This document shows, one piece after another, positions 1 to 8,699 of a stretch of 54,960 bases of DNA. Position numbers and translations under genes: made by a program. Position 1 is the stretch's first letter. The number at the start of each line of letters is the position of its first letter. The notes under the pieces are model-generated. The model was not told the DNA's origin. It did no database searches and was given only the letters and a program-made list of their open reading frames with translations. The stretch is from JBCBJX01 sp038522735 (GTDB lineage: Bacteria > Pseudomonadota > Alphaproteobacteria > Caulobacterales > Parvularculaceae). The stretch is from contig JBCBJX010000010.1 in NCBI GenBank assembly GCA_038522735.1, forward strand, positions 1 through 54,960, in the 5' to 3' direction.

Positions 1-1
1 C

Positions 2-325
2 GCAGAGGAAGCGGCGCTTCAAGACCTTCTTTCCGCTCATAAACCGTTGGCGTTCAGGCCGCCGTTCGTGCAACGCGTCATGAACACCATCCAGTCCAGC
101 GCCTTCTCGGCGAAAACGTCTTTGAACGGCGACCTTAGCGAAGCGCTTGTGCGCCTCTTTCCCAGAGTGGCGGCGCCCGTCATCGCGGTGATCGGCGTCG
201 TGATGATATCCAACATCCATGCGGCGACGGCGGGGACGCCGCTGATCGACGCCTTGTTCGGCCTGCCGAGCGACGGAGAGTTGGCGTTGGACCTCGTCAT
301 GTACAGCGGCGACCGGCCAAAATGA
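2..325 (+). CDS. Probable anti-sigma-factor-like membrane protein, C-terminal part (5' end outside window)
   Basis: The reading frame is open to the left edge of the window, so this is the last 107 residues of a longer protein; the internal TTG at 47 and ATG at 80 need not be starts. The visible part has a short helical segment, the motif FRPPFVQRVM, and one hydrophobic segment at about visible residues 56-75, then a short tail. A soluble N-terminal part followed by an FRP-F-RVM motif and a single membrane helix resembles small anti-sigma or regulatory proteins encoded next to ECF sigma factors; that family assignment is inference. The stop overlaps the next gene's start in an ATGA arrangement, so the two are translationally coupled. 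An ECF sigma gene just to the left would support the call. Confidence 0.55.
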   Translation, partial: AEEAALQDLLSAHKPLAFRPPFVQRVMNTIQSSAFSAKTSLNGDLSEALVRLFPRVAAPVIAVIGVVMISNIHAATAGTPLIDALFGLPSDGELALDLVMYSGDRPK

Positions 326-735
326 GTACGCAGATAAAATCCGTCGCGGTCCTCCTGGCGACTCTCATCATCGGCGCCGTCGCCGGCGCCGCGATCACCG
401 GCGCCGTCGTCAAGAAACGGATTGAATACGTCCGTTCGTACGGGCGGGCGGACGGCTTCGTCCTGCGGTTCGCCGAGTTTATCGGTCCCTTGAATCCGGA
501 ACAGAAAGAGATGATCGAACCGCTGCTCGAAGCGGCCGGCGAAGACGTCGATCAGTTGATTGATCGGTCGAGCGCAGACTTCGCCGCGATCGTCTCTCGG
601 CTGGATCGTGATCTGTCCGTACACCTTACAGAAGACCAGTTCTCTGAAATGCAGGCCCGGCGCGCTTTGGCGCGAAAGCGATATCTTGGCCGATACACGA
701 TCCCGGAAAAGGATGAAATCTACCGAGAGGATTGA
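322..735 (+). CDS. Spy/CpxP-like periplasmic sensor protein (heavy-metal-sensor type)
   Basis: A 137-residue protein with an N-terminal signal anchor (about residues 8-30, alanine and isoleucine rich) and a helical, charged remainder that should lie in the periplasm. Two LNPEQ / LTEDQ-type elements (LNPEQKEMIEPLL and LTEDQFSEMQARR) resemble the LTxxQ motifs of Spy, CpxP and the Metal_resist family, which sense or buffer envelope stress and metals. It starts inside the stop of the preceding gene (ATGA) and lies 56 bases upstream of an RND efflux operon. With the anti-sigma-like neighbour this looks like an envelope-stress sensing pair in front of the pump. The exact ligand cannot be read from sequence. 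Confidence 0.6.
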   Translation: MSTQIKSVAVLLATLIIGAVAGAAITGAVVKKRIEYVRSYGRADGFVLRFAEFIGPLNPEQKEMIEPLLEAAGEDVDQLIDRSSADFAAIVSRLDRDLSVHLTEDQFSEMQARRALARKRYLGRYTIPEKDEIYRED

Positions 736-791
736 GCGCGCCGCCATCTGACGTTAAGCGAACCGCGGGGATCGACGGGGGAAAGACTGGT

Positions 792-1976
792 ATGAAATTG
801 CAACGTGCTCTGTACGGCCTGTCGGAGCTTCGCCGATCCTGGCGAATTCTGTGTGTCGCCAGCTGCGTCCCGCTCGCTTCGGCCTGCGATCAGATTCTCG
901 TGGTCGGAACAGCGACGGAGGCGGCGGCGACGTGCGCCCCCGATGAGATCTGCGGCTTGGCGGGCGCGGACCGCGTGAGGGCGATCAAGCCCTATGTTGT
1001 GACGCAACTCGCTTCGGGGGCGGAGCGACGGTTCTCCGGCGAAATCGAGGCTGCCAACGCCGCTCCACTTAGTTTTCCTGTAGGCGGTACAGTAACGTCC
1101 ATCGACGTCTCAGCCGGCGACGCGGTCGAGAAGGACGCTCTGCTCGCCACGCTCGACGACGCTCCCTTCGACATAAATGTTCAATCCGCGCGCGCGGACT
1201 TGAGCGCAGCGCAAGCCGCCGAACGAGCCATGCGCACCGAGCTCCAGCGTCAGCGGGAGCTGCGGGAAAACGACTGGGTGTCGCAGGCGGCGCTGGATCA
1301 GGCCGAAGTCGAATATGAGAACGCACGCAGTCAGGCGAGCGTCGCCCAATCCCGGCTGACGCTTGCGGAGCGCGATCTCGCATCGACCCGCATGACGGCT
1401 CCGTTCGACGGCGTGATCTCTTCCGTCAGCGTGGAGCGTTTTACGGAAGTCCGTCCCGGCCAGACGATTACGGTCGTCCAGTCGGCCGACGCGTTCGAGG
1501 TCGTCGTCAGCGTGCCTGAGATCGCCGTCGGCGCAGTGACGCCTGGATCTCCTGTTGCGATCGACGTCGCGACGCTTCCGCTGTGCGGATGCCGCGGATA
1601 CGTCGTCGAAGTGGGAGCCGTTTCGTCCGCAGGGAACGCGGTGGACATCGTCGTTGCGGTGACCGAGGCGCCCGCCGGGCTGCGGTCCGGCATGTCGGCG
1701 GAAGCGGCGATCTCGCTGGGCGGGACGGAACGCGCATCGGGATACTTCATTCCGCTGTCTGCCATAGCACCGGGCGCAGATGATCAGTCGGCCGTCGTCT
1801 TCCGGTTCGACCGCGCGGAAGGCGTGGTGCGCAGAACCCCCGTCCGGTTCATCGGAAGCGTCGCTTCCGAAGCGGTCGCGGTGGAAGGCCTTGAGGCGGG
1901 CGACATCATTGCCGCGGCGGGCGTGAGCTTCCTGAGCGACGGTCAACGTGTGCGCCTGCTCGGCCAGGGCGAGTAG
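792..1976 (+). CDS. RND efflux periplasmic adaptor (HlyD/AcrA-type membrane fusion protein)
   Basis: The adaptor bridges the inner-membrane RND pump and the outer-membrane channel. I chose the ATG at 792 (394 aa) because a G-rich ribosome site precedes it and it opens a signal sequence; the frame is open further upstream but without a signal. Features: a signal peptide ending at LASAC (a weak lipobox around Cys32), a lipoyl-like half motif (GGTVTSIDVSAGDAV, about 95-125), a coiled-coil hairpin rich in Ala/Gln/Arg/Glu (about 130-195), the second lipoyl half with TAPFDGVISSV, and a beta-barrel C-terminal part. It is the first gene of a three-gene pump operon, 23 bases before the permease. The substrate is not predictable. 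Confidence 0.88.
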   Translation: MKLQRALYGLSELRRSWRILCVASCVPLASACDQILVVGTATEAAATCAPDEICGLAGADRVRAIKPYVVTQLASGAERRFSGEIEAANAAPLSFPVGGTVTSIDVSAGDAVEKDALLATLDDAPFDINVQSARADLSAAQAAERAMRTELQRQRELRENDWVSQAALDQAEVEYENARSQASVAQSRLTLAERDLASTRMTAPFDGVISSVSVERFTEVRPGQTITVVQSADAFEVVVSVPEIAVGAVTPGSPVAIDVATLPLCGCRGYVVEVGAVSSAGNAVDIVVAVTEAPAGLRSGMSAEAAISLGGTERASGYFIPLSAIAPGADDQSAVVFRFDRAEGVVRRTPVRFIGSVASEAVAVEGLEAGDIIAAAGVSFLSDGQRVRLLGQGE

Positions 1977-1999
1977 GCGCGAGCCGCCGGGGGAAACCA

Positions 2000-4900
2000 A
2001 TGTCGTTCACAAAGCTCGCCATCGAGAACTCGCGCGCAACGGTGATGGCGGTAGTCATCATCATCTTCGCGGGCGTCGCAACGTTTCTCAATTATCCGCA
2101 AGCAGAAGACCCCGCCATCACGGTTCGGACCGTCTCTGTATCGGCGTTCTATCCCGGCATGTCGCCCGAACGGGTGGAGGACCTGATCTCCAAGCCGATC
2201 GAGTCCGCCATGCGCGAACTTGCGGATGTGGACATCATCGCCTCGACATCCAAGACGGGCGAGGTCGTTCTAAAGCTGGTGCTGAAAGACAGCGTCACCG
2301 ATCTGGAGCAGGCCTTTTCTGATATCCGGACGCAGGCGGACGACGTCAGGCGGGAGCTCCCGGACGGCGTGATCGGCCCGTTCGTCGAAGACGAACTCGG
2401 CTTGACCGCCGTCGCCACCGTCGCCCTGTGGGCCGACGGCTTCTCGCTTCCCGAGATCGCTGACGTCGCAGGAGAAATCCAGGAAACGATCTATACGCTG
2501 GACGGCGTTCGCAAGGTTGAGATTTTCGGCGAGCAGGACGAAGCTATTTATCTGGAGACGCTGCCGTCGCAAGTCGCCGAACTGGACATCTCCACCCAGG
2601 AGGTCTTCGGCGCGATCGCTCAACAGAACATCATCCGCTCCGGCGGATCGATCGTCGCCGCCGGTCGCAACGTCATCATCGAGCCTTCCGGCAACTATGA
2701 GACCGAGGAGGACATCCGGGACACGGTGTTCCGCTTGCCGAATACCGGCCGGGTCCTGACGATCGGCGACGTCGCGTCGGTGGAGCGCCGCCTTCAGGAC
2801 CCGCCCGTCCGGCCCGCATTCTTCAACAATCGCGAAGCCGTCGTTCTCTCGATTTCCACCCTTGAAGGGACGAACAACGTCAAATTCGGAGACGACCTCA
2901 CGCGCCTTCTCTCAGAGGTCCAGCAAGACCTGCCCGTCGGTTACGTACTCAACTACGCGACCTATCAGCCGACGCTGATCAGCGAATCCGTCCGAAGCGC
3001 GGTGTCGAACGTCTACCAGACGCTCGCCATCGTACTCATCGTTGTACTCGTGTTTCTGGGCGTCCGGACGGGATTGATCGTCGGCTTTTTCGTTCCGCTC
3101 ACGGTTCTTCTCGGCGTCGTCATGATGCGGTTTCTCGGCATCGAGTTGCAGCGGATGTCGATCGCCGCGACGATCATCTCCCTCGGTCTCCTCGTCGATA
3201 ACGGGATCGTCGTCGCCGAAGACATCCGCGTCCGGCTTTCAAAAGGCGTCGAGCGGGCGCGCGCTGCGGCGGAGTCGGCTCACAGCCTCGCCCTCCCGCT
3301 GCTAACATCGTCGCTCACCACGATTTTTGCGTTCGTCCCGATGCTGCTCGTTCCGGGCGGCGCGGGCGAATACGTCCGGTCTCTGGCGCAGGTGGTCATC
3401 GCACTTCTCCTGGTGTCATGGCTTCTGTCGATGACCGTCACGCCCGCCATGTGCGCCTGGTTTCTGAAGGCGGAGAAAGACAGGCCGGTCCAGGAGCCGA
3501 CCTACCGGGGCGCCGGGTACTGGTTCTATCGCCGGATCCTCTCGACCTTCCTCAGGCGTCGGCTTCTTTTGATCGCTCTGCTCGTCGGCGCCTTGATCAT
3601 CTCAATCGGCGCCTTGCGGAATGTCGAGAAGGAGTTCTTCCCGCTCGGCGACCGGAACGAATTCTTAGTCTATGTGGACTTCGAAGCCGGCACGGACATC
3701 CGAGAAACGCAAGCGGAGATCCGAAAGTTGACCGCCTGGCTCTCCGACAACGAGACCAATCCCGAAGTCCTCAGCAACATCGCCTATGTAGGGTCCGGAG
3801 GGCCGCGCTTCTTCCTCTCCCTGACCCCCTTCGATCCGGACCCGCACCGGGCGTTCGTACACGTTCGCACGAAGACGCTCGCCGGCGTCGGCCCCGTGAT
3901 CGAACGCACGAACGCCTTTATCGACAGCGCGCTCCCCACCGCCTCGGCCGATGCGAAACGCATGTGGTTCGGGGCGACCGAGCCCGGTTCTTTGAAGATA
4001 CGGCTGTCCGGGCTCTCCGCGGACCTCCTCGTTGCGGCCGGCGAGACGGTTGCAGACCGTCTCCGCGCCATTCCAGGCGCGAGCGGGGTGCGGCACGATT
4101 GGGAGAACCGCGTTCTCAAGGTCGTGGTCGAGGTCGATCAGACCCGCGCGCAACGCGCGGGGGTCACGTCAACCGACATCGCCAACGCGCTCAATACGAC
4201 ATTCTCTGGAAACCAGTTGACCGAATTCCGCGAAGGCGACGACACCCTTGCGGTCATCCTCCGCGGCGCCGAGGAGTTGCGCCTCGCCCTCGGCGGGTTG
4301 CCGCGGGTACAGGTTTTTTCCGCTTCGACTCAGTCCTACGTCTCGCTTGGCCAGGTCGCGACGCCGAGGCCCGAATGGGTCTACGGGCGGATCGTCAGGC
4401 GCGATCAACGCCGCACACTGACGGTCGAGGCGCGCCATCCAGACCTCACCTCGACCGAACTCCTCGACGAAATCCAGGAGACGCTGGACGGCCTCGATCT
4501 GCCGGCGGGATATGCGGTCGAGATCGGAGGCGAAATCGAAGATCAGGCGAACGCCAACCGGGACCTCTTCGCCTACATGCCGCACGCCCTGTTCGGGATC
4601 CTCATCCTGCTCGTCTCGCAATTCAATTCGTTCCGAGCCGGAGGGATCATCGTCGCAACCGTTCCTCTCATTCTGATCGGCGGCGTCGTCGGATTGATCG
4701 TGATGAACGGCACCTACGGCTTTATGGTTCTCCTCGGATTTTTCAGCCTCGCGGGCATTCTGATCAATAACGGGATCGTGCTTGTCGACCGCATCCAGTA
4801 CGAGCGATCAATCGGGCGGGAGCCCTTGGACGCGGTCGCGACCGCCTGTCTCGCGCGACTGCGCCCGATCCTGATCACCACGGCGACAACCGTGCTCGGA

Positions 4901-5113
4901 CTAATCCCTCTGATCATTTCCGGCGGAGCGCTTTTTTATTCAATGGCGTGCGTCATTGCGTTCGGCCTTGTCGTCGCGACGATGATCACGCTCGGGTTCG
5001 TGCCGGCCCTCTATTCGGTGCTCTTTGGAATTCCCATCCAGCGAGCTCCCAACGCCGTTCGAGCCGCGCCTGCGACGCTAAACCCGCAGAAACTCGGGAG
5101 TTCCGTTCCATGA
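2000..5113 (+). CDS. RND-family efflux permease
   Basis: A 1037-residue inner-membrane pump of the AcrB/CzcA superfamily, with two repeats of six membrane helices each preceded by a large periplasmic loop. Membrane clusters lie at about residues 12-30, 335-475, 530-550 and 855-1010. In helix 4 the sequence is LLVDNGIVVAED (Asp400-Asn401), where AcrB has Asp-Asp; in helix 10 it is ILINNGIVLVD (Asn923-Asn924), where AcrB has Lys940. One relay Asp is kept and the Lys is absent, as in some CzcA- and SwrC-like branches, so this is not a close AcrB relative. The gene lies between adaptor and outer-membrane factor, and its stop overlaps the next start (ATGA). Drug, metal or lipid substrate is unknown. 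Confidence 0.92.
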   Translation: MSFTKLAIENSRATVMAVVIIIFAGVATFLNYPQAEDPAITVRTVSVSAFYPGMSPERVEDLISKPIESAMRELADVDIIASTSKTGEVVLKLVLKDSVTDLEQAFSDIRTQADDVRRELPDGVIGPFVEDELGLTAVATVALWADGFSLPEIADVAGEIQETIYTLDGVRKVEIFGEQDEAIYLETLPSQVAELDISTQEVFGAIAQQNIIRSGGSIVAAGRNVIIEPSGNYETEEDIRDTVFRLPNTGRVLTIGDVASVERRLQDPPVRPAFFNNREAVVLSISTLEGTNNVKFGDDLTRLLSEVQQDLPVGYVLNYATYQPTLISESVRSAVSNVYQTLAIVLIVVLVFLGVRTGLIVGFFVPLTVLLGVVMMRFLGIELQRMSIAATIISLGLLVDNGIVVAEDIRVRLSKGVERARAAAESAHSLALPLLTSSLTTIFAFVPMLLVPGGAGEYVRSLAQVVIALLLVSWLLSMTVTPAMCAWFLKAEKDRPVQEPTYRGAGYWFYRRILSTFLRRRLLLIALLVGALIISIGALRNVEKEFFPLGDRNEFLVYVDFEAGTDIRETQAEIRKLTAWLSDNETNPEVLSNIAYVGSGGPRFFLSLTPFDPDPHRAFVHVRTKTLAGVGPVIERTNAFIDSALPTASADAKRMWFGATEPGSLKIRLSGLSADLLVAAGETVADRLRAIPGASGVRHDWENRVLKVVVEVDQTRAQRAGVTSTDIANALNTTFSGNQLTEFREGDDTLAVILRGAEELRLALGGLPRVQVFSASTQSYVSLGQVATPRPEWVYGRIVRRDQRRTLTVEARHPDLTSTELLDEIQETLDGLDLPAGYAVEIGGEIEDQANANRDLFAYMPHALFGILILLVSQFNSFRAGGIIVATVPLILIGGVVGLIVMNGTYGFMVLLGFFSLAGILINNGIVLVDRIQYERSIGREPLDAVATACLARLRPILITTATTVLGLIPLIISGGALFYSMACVIAFGLVVATMITLGFVPALYSVLFGIPIQRAPNAVRAAPATLNPQKLGSSVP

Positions 5114-6447
5114 TGAAGCACATACGGCGTTCCGTCGGCGCCGCCGCCCTGTCGACCATATCCGCGATGGGCGCCGCCTCGGCGCAGTCGCTGGAGGAGA
5201 TCATGGCGGACGCGCTTGACGGATCCCAGACGCTGGCGGCGGACCGCGCAGCTCTCGACGCCCAAAGGGAGGCCCCGAAGCAGGCGTTTGCGTCCGCTCT
5301 TCCGTCCGTGTCCGTGGGCGGCTCCGTCAGCGCGAACGATGCGACATACGACCCGGGGCGCGACGGCGAGCAGTTCCTGCGCGATCTCGGCGCCACCTCA
5401 GGCTTCAACGGCACCGGATTAGAAGCGGCGCAAACGACCTATGGCGTCTCGCTCTCCGCCCGTCAGACCGTCTACGCCGGCGGGCGAGTGATGAACTCCA
5501 TCCGGGCCGCCAGGGCCGGCGTGCGCGCTGCGGAAGCAGGCTTCGAAGCGGGGCGCGAAGACACCGTCTTCGAAATTGCGTCGGCCTATTTTGACGTCGT
5601 TCGCGCCGAAGCGCAGCGGGACGCCCTGCAACAGAGTTTCGGGACCCTGACGGAGCAGGAGCGCGCTGTCGCCAAGAGCTTTGATCTCGGGCGGGCGTCG
5701 AAGACGGACGTCGCAGCCGTCAGCGCTCAACGCGCAGACGTCGAGGGGCGTCTCGCGACCGCCCGCGCGAACGTCGCCTCGGCGCGTCTCAATTTCCAGG
5801 CGATCACAGGGCTTACGCTGGACAAGTTCGCGCTTTCCGAAGGTCGACCAACGTATCCGGAGGATATCGACGAGCTGCTCGCCATGGCCCAGGCGTCGAA
5901 CGCGAACCTGCAGGCCGCCGACGCGATCGTCGAGGCGGGCGCCGCCGAGGTGCGCGCCGCCCGGGGGCAGCGGCGCCCGGCGGTGGAGATCGTCGGCAGC
6001 TATTCCTATTCGGAAGGGAACCTCATCGAAGGCGACAGCATCGAAAGCGTGGGAGTTCAGCTGCAGGCCTCGATCCCCTTGTTTTCCGGCGGCCGCATCG
6101 CGTCGGAAGTACGACAGGCGAAGGCGGACCTGCGCAGCGACCAGCTCGCGCGCGCCGATCTCAATCGGCGGCTCGAGGCCGCCGTCCGCGCTGCGTACGG
6201 AGACGCGATCGCCGCCGAAATCTCGCGCCGCTCCGCCGAAGTGCAGGTGGACGCTCGCGCCACGACCCTGGAGGGCGTGACGATCGAGGCTGAGCTAGGA
6301 AAGCGTACTACGCTTGATATTCTTGAGGCGGAGGATGATTTTCTGACCTCCCGGTTTTCTGCAATCGACGCACGTATTCGAGAGCAATTGACCGTCTACA
6401 ATCTCCTTCGACTGACGGGCTCGTTGTCGCAGGCTTTCGATTTATGA
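5110..6447 (+). CDS. TolC-family outer-membrane efflux channel
   Basis: The outer-membrane exit duct of the pump. The ATG at 5110 overlaps the permease stop by four bases and opens a signal peptide (MMKHIRRSVGAAALSTISAM..ASAQS), giving 445 residues; the open frame runs further upstream inside the permease gene, but this start is clearly preferred. Two repeats of the OEP domain are visible: long amphipathic helices around VYAGGRVMNSIRAARAG (about 120-140) and the equivalent IPLFSGGRIASEVRQAKADL (about 320-340), the usual loop plus helix of TolC-type proteins. It completes the adaptor-permease-channel operon. The nearby Spy-like and anti-sigma-like genes suggest stress-linked control, which is inference. 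Confidence 0.92.
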   Translation: MMKHIRRSVGAAALSTISAMGAASAQSLEEIMADALDGSQTLAADRAALDAQREAPKQAFASALPSVSVGGSVSANDATYDPGRDGEQFLRDLGATSGFNGTGLEAAQTTYGVSLSARQTVYAGGRVMNSIRAARAGVRAAEAGFEAGREDTVFEIASAYFDVVRAEAQRDALQQSFGTLTEQERAVAKSFDLGRASKTDVAAVSAQRADVEGRLATARANVASARLNFQAITGLTLDKFALSEGRPTYPEDIDELLAMAQASNANLQAADAIVEAGAAEVRAARGQRRPAVEIVGSYSYSEGNLIEGDSIESVGVQLQASIPLFSGGRIASEVRQAKADLRSDQLARADLNRRLEAAVRAAYGDAIAAEISRRSAEVQVDARATTLEGVTIEAELGKRTTLDILEAEDDFLTSRFSAIDARIREQLTVYNLLRLTGSLSQAFDL

Positions 6448-6586
6448 GCAGACGCATGCAACGGAGCTGGGCTACGCGGCGAGCAGTGTCGTTCGCCTTG
6501 CCAAAAAGAGAGTGTATACGTTGCACCTGACGTTTCGAGACGTATCAAGTCGTTCACTGACATATGGAAAACAAGGAACAACGGCA

Positions 6587-6946
6587 ATGAAGAAAATCTG
6601 CGGAATGACGATTGCATCGACTCTTGCTGTCTGCGCTTGTTCTACTATTCCCGAGGAAACGCAAACTGCTCTCGACAAACCGGTGAACTGCGAAACCGCT
6701 GAAGAGGATATTGCGGTCCTTGAGGACGCGCTTCCAGGAGGTCGGGCCAAAGCCCGGGCGGTCATTCGCTCCGTGACCCCGGCGGGCCTCGTCATGGGTG
6801 CGGTAAGCCGTGATCTCCGTGATCGAGCAAAGGTCGTGAGCGGCACGCTCGAAGCCGATCTCTACAACAAGATGGCTGATATTTATGAAGAATGTGATCT
6901 GGAGCCAGCGGAGATTTCAGAGGAGGTCTCTGCATCGGCTAAGTGA
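6587..6946 (+). CDS. Small putative lipoprotein of unknown function
   Basis: A 119-residue protein starting at the ATG at 6587, preceded by AAGGA ten bases upstream. The open frame extends further 5' but without a ribosome site, and the short version starts directly with a signal sequence (MKKICGMTIASTLAVCACS) whose Cys-Ala-Cys end may be a lipobox. The mature part is acidic and helical with two further cysteines (Cys41-type NCETAEED and YEECDLEP), which could form a disulfide in the periplasm. It follows the efflux operon by 139 bases and probably has its own promoter. I do not recognise the family. Confidence 0.7.
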   Translation: MKKICGMTIASTLAVCACSTIPEETQTALDKPVNCETAEEDIAVLEDALPGGRAKARAVIRSVTPAGLVMGAVSRDLRDRAKVVSGTLEADLYNKMADIYEECDLEPAEISEEVSASAK

Positions 6947-7237
6947 ACTCTGCTGATGAACAAGTCGGACCTAAATGCGTAAGGGACGGCTCCGGCGCGC
7001 AACAAGATTTCTGTCAGTTGTTGGTATATTTGTTGGCATCACTCTCGCGCGAGAGATCGAAAAAGCCGATATAACAATAGCTTGATGCGGGAGTGCGACG
7101 CCTCTCCTGGCGCCAAAACCCGGACGCCCAGTTTCCTTGGTCTGGAAAACCGCGCTTTTCCGACGCTGCGCCGCGGTTCGGCGTTTTGTGAACGAGACGG
7201 AACCGGTGGAAGCGGCGCCCGTCGAACGGGCGATCTG

Positions 7238-8527
7238 CTAGAATCCAAAGATCACTGAGAACTGGAGACGATGGAAGTCGCCTTCCGCGCCGTCGTCGAG
7301 CGAACGCATCGCATAAATATACTCCAGGCCGACCTGAAATTTCTCGACCGGAGTCGAGATGAGGTTTGCGTGTACTGACATCGCCTCATCTGTGAGCGGT
7401 GCTGTCGGATTTGCCGGCGTATCGGCTGTAAAGTACCCGAACGTTGCGTTGGAGCGCAGCGTCTTCGTCCAGAAGTGTCGCAAAGAAACAAACCCTGTCG
7501 TTGTTGGGATGGTCTCAAGGTCGCCGGACGCCGTAAGAAACGCATCGTTGTCGAGGTTGAGACCGATGTAACGGCCGATCCCGTCGCCGATCGTTCCCAT
7601 AAACCTGATATCGTCGCCGCCTCTTCCCAGTTTGATCTTCCCCGAAACGGCGCCCCCGAAGCCGATCGCCGTGTCGTCCTGGGAGCCGCTGCCGGCGAAG
7701 TCTTCCTCGATATTCAAGGCCCGGACGATTGTTGTTGCAGTCAGATGGCCCCAGTTCCTTTTGTGATTGTAGCGCAGGACGGCGTCGGGAGCGGTGTCCT
7801 GACCGGGCGTAAGGCGGGCGCCGCCCGCGGCGAGGTCGGCGATGGTAGTCTCCGGCTGCTCGATCGCGAACTGCCAAGGGCCCCGCGTATAGCGGATCAT
7901 CGGTTGTCGTTCGAAAGTGGTCGATTCTGCGGGACCTATGAAATCCAGGTTGTCGGGCAGCGCCGAGACGTCTTGAAATGTCGACCACGCCTGACCGAAA
8001 AGCCATCCGTCTACGGTTATATAGGCTTGGCGCATACGGGGCGTGAACGAGTTCGAGACGCGTTCGTTACCGTCGGAGGTCACCTGAAAGTCAAATTCGA
8101 TCTTGCCACTGATTTCTCGACCGCCGCGTACGCTGTCGAGGCCGAAAAGGAACCGGGTTTCGCGCGGGTTCAAGTCAAACACCGGGCTTTCATCCTCGCC
8201 TCCGACCGGCACGAGGGCGGGGAGGTAGAAGTCGCGTCCAAGGCTGTTCGTCGGCAGCGCGCCGTCGTTGAAGTCCGTAATCATCGCGTCGAGCTTCACG
8301 TAGCCGCCAAACGTCACCGTCGTATCGGCGGACGAGCGGAAACCGTTCGTCTGCGTCTCGCCTTCGGCTGCGGATAGAAGCGAACTGAGGCTGACCGAGG
8401 TCGTCGTGATTCCGGGCGTCGGTTCGGCGTTCTGCGCCCTTCCATCACCAGCAAGCGCCGGCGCGCACGCCGCGACGATCACAGCCCCTGCAAAAAACCC
8501 TGATACGCGGGTGTAAGCTGAATTCAT
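7238..8527 (-). CDS. DcaP-like outer-membrane porin
   Basis: A 429-residue protein with a cleavable signal peptide (ending ..CAPALAG, about residue 26) and a beta-rich mature part ending in the Phe of FSVIFGF, as expected for Bam-dependent barrels. The element VTFGGYVKLDAMITDFNDG near residue 70 followed by RDFYLPALVPVGG is characteristic of the DcaP family, trimeric porins that pass anionic organic compounds such as dicarboxylates. A GGAGG site precedes the ATG by seven bases. The gene is divergent from acs across a 172-base spacer, so it may admit acetate or other short organic acids; that role is inference from position. Confidence 0.8.
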   Translation of the reverse strand: MNSAYTRVSGFFAGAVIVAACAPALAGDGRAQNAEPTPGITTTSVSLSSLLSAAEGETQTNGFRSSADTTVTFGGYVKLDAMITDFNDGALPTNSLGRDFYLPALVPVGGEDESPVFDLNPRETRFLFGLDSVRGGREISGKIEFDFQVTSDGNERVSNSFTPRMRQAYITVDGWLFGQAWSTFQDVSALPDNLDFIGPAESTTFERQPMIRYTRGPWQFAIEQPETTIADLAAGGARLTPGQDTAPDAVLRYNHKRNWGHLTATTIVRALNIEEDFAGSGSQDDTAIGFGGAVSGKIKLGRGGDDIRFMGTIGDGIGRYIGLNLDNDAFLTASGDLETIPTTTGFVSLRHFWTKTLRSNATFGYFTADTPANPTAPLTDEAMSVHANLISTPVEKFQVGLEYIYAMRSLDDGAEGDFHRLQFSVIFGF

Positions 8528-8699
8528 TGGACGGCCTCCCGTTTATTGGTTGGGCCGCATCTTGATGAGGCTGCAGGCGTTTTCTATTCGCCCTTCGTCT
8601 ATCCGACCAAGGTCCAATGGTGCGACGGGCGCCGGGGCGCGATCCTCGAGGCGTCGGGTGCGCGCCTTGTGCGCCGGCCGCCAAACCCGGAGAGACGAA
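8528..8699. promoter_or_regulatory. Divergent control region between the DcaP-like porin and acs
   Basis: The 172-base spacer separates two genes read outward and must hold both promoters. I see no convincing sigma-70 hexamer pair. A small dyad, GACC-AA-GGTC at 8605-8614, sits 85 bases before the acs start and is a candidate operator for a LuxR-type regulator such as the one encoded after acs. The dyad is short and could be chance. Confidence 0.35.

Noticed and set aside
3418..4770. A 450-codon plus-strand frame inside the RND permease
   Set aside because: It is an arginine/proline-rich alternate frame fully inside a gene with strong family motifs, and has no ribosome site.
7475..8377. A 300-codon plus-strand frame opposite the DcaP-like porin
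   Set aside because: The porin has a signal peptide, family motifs and a ribosome site. The opposite frame has none.
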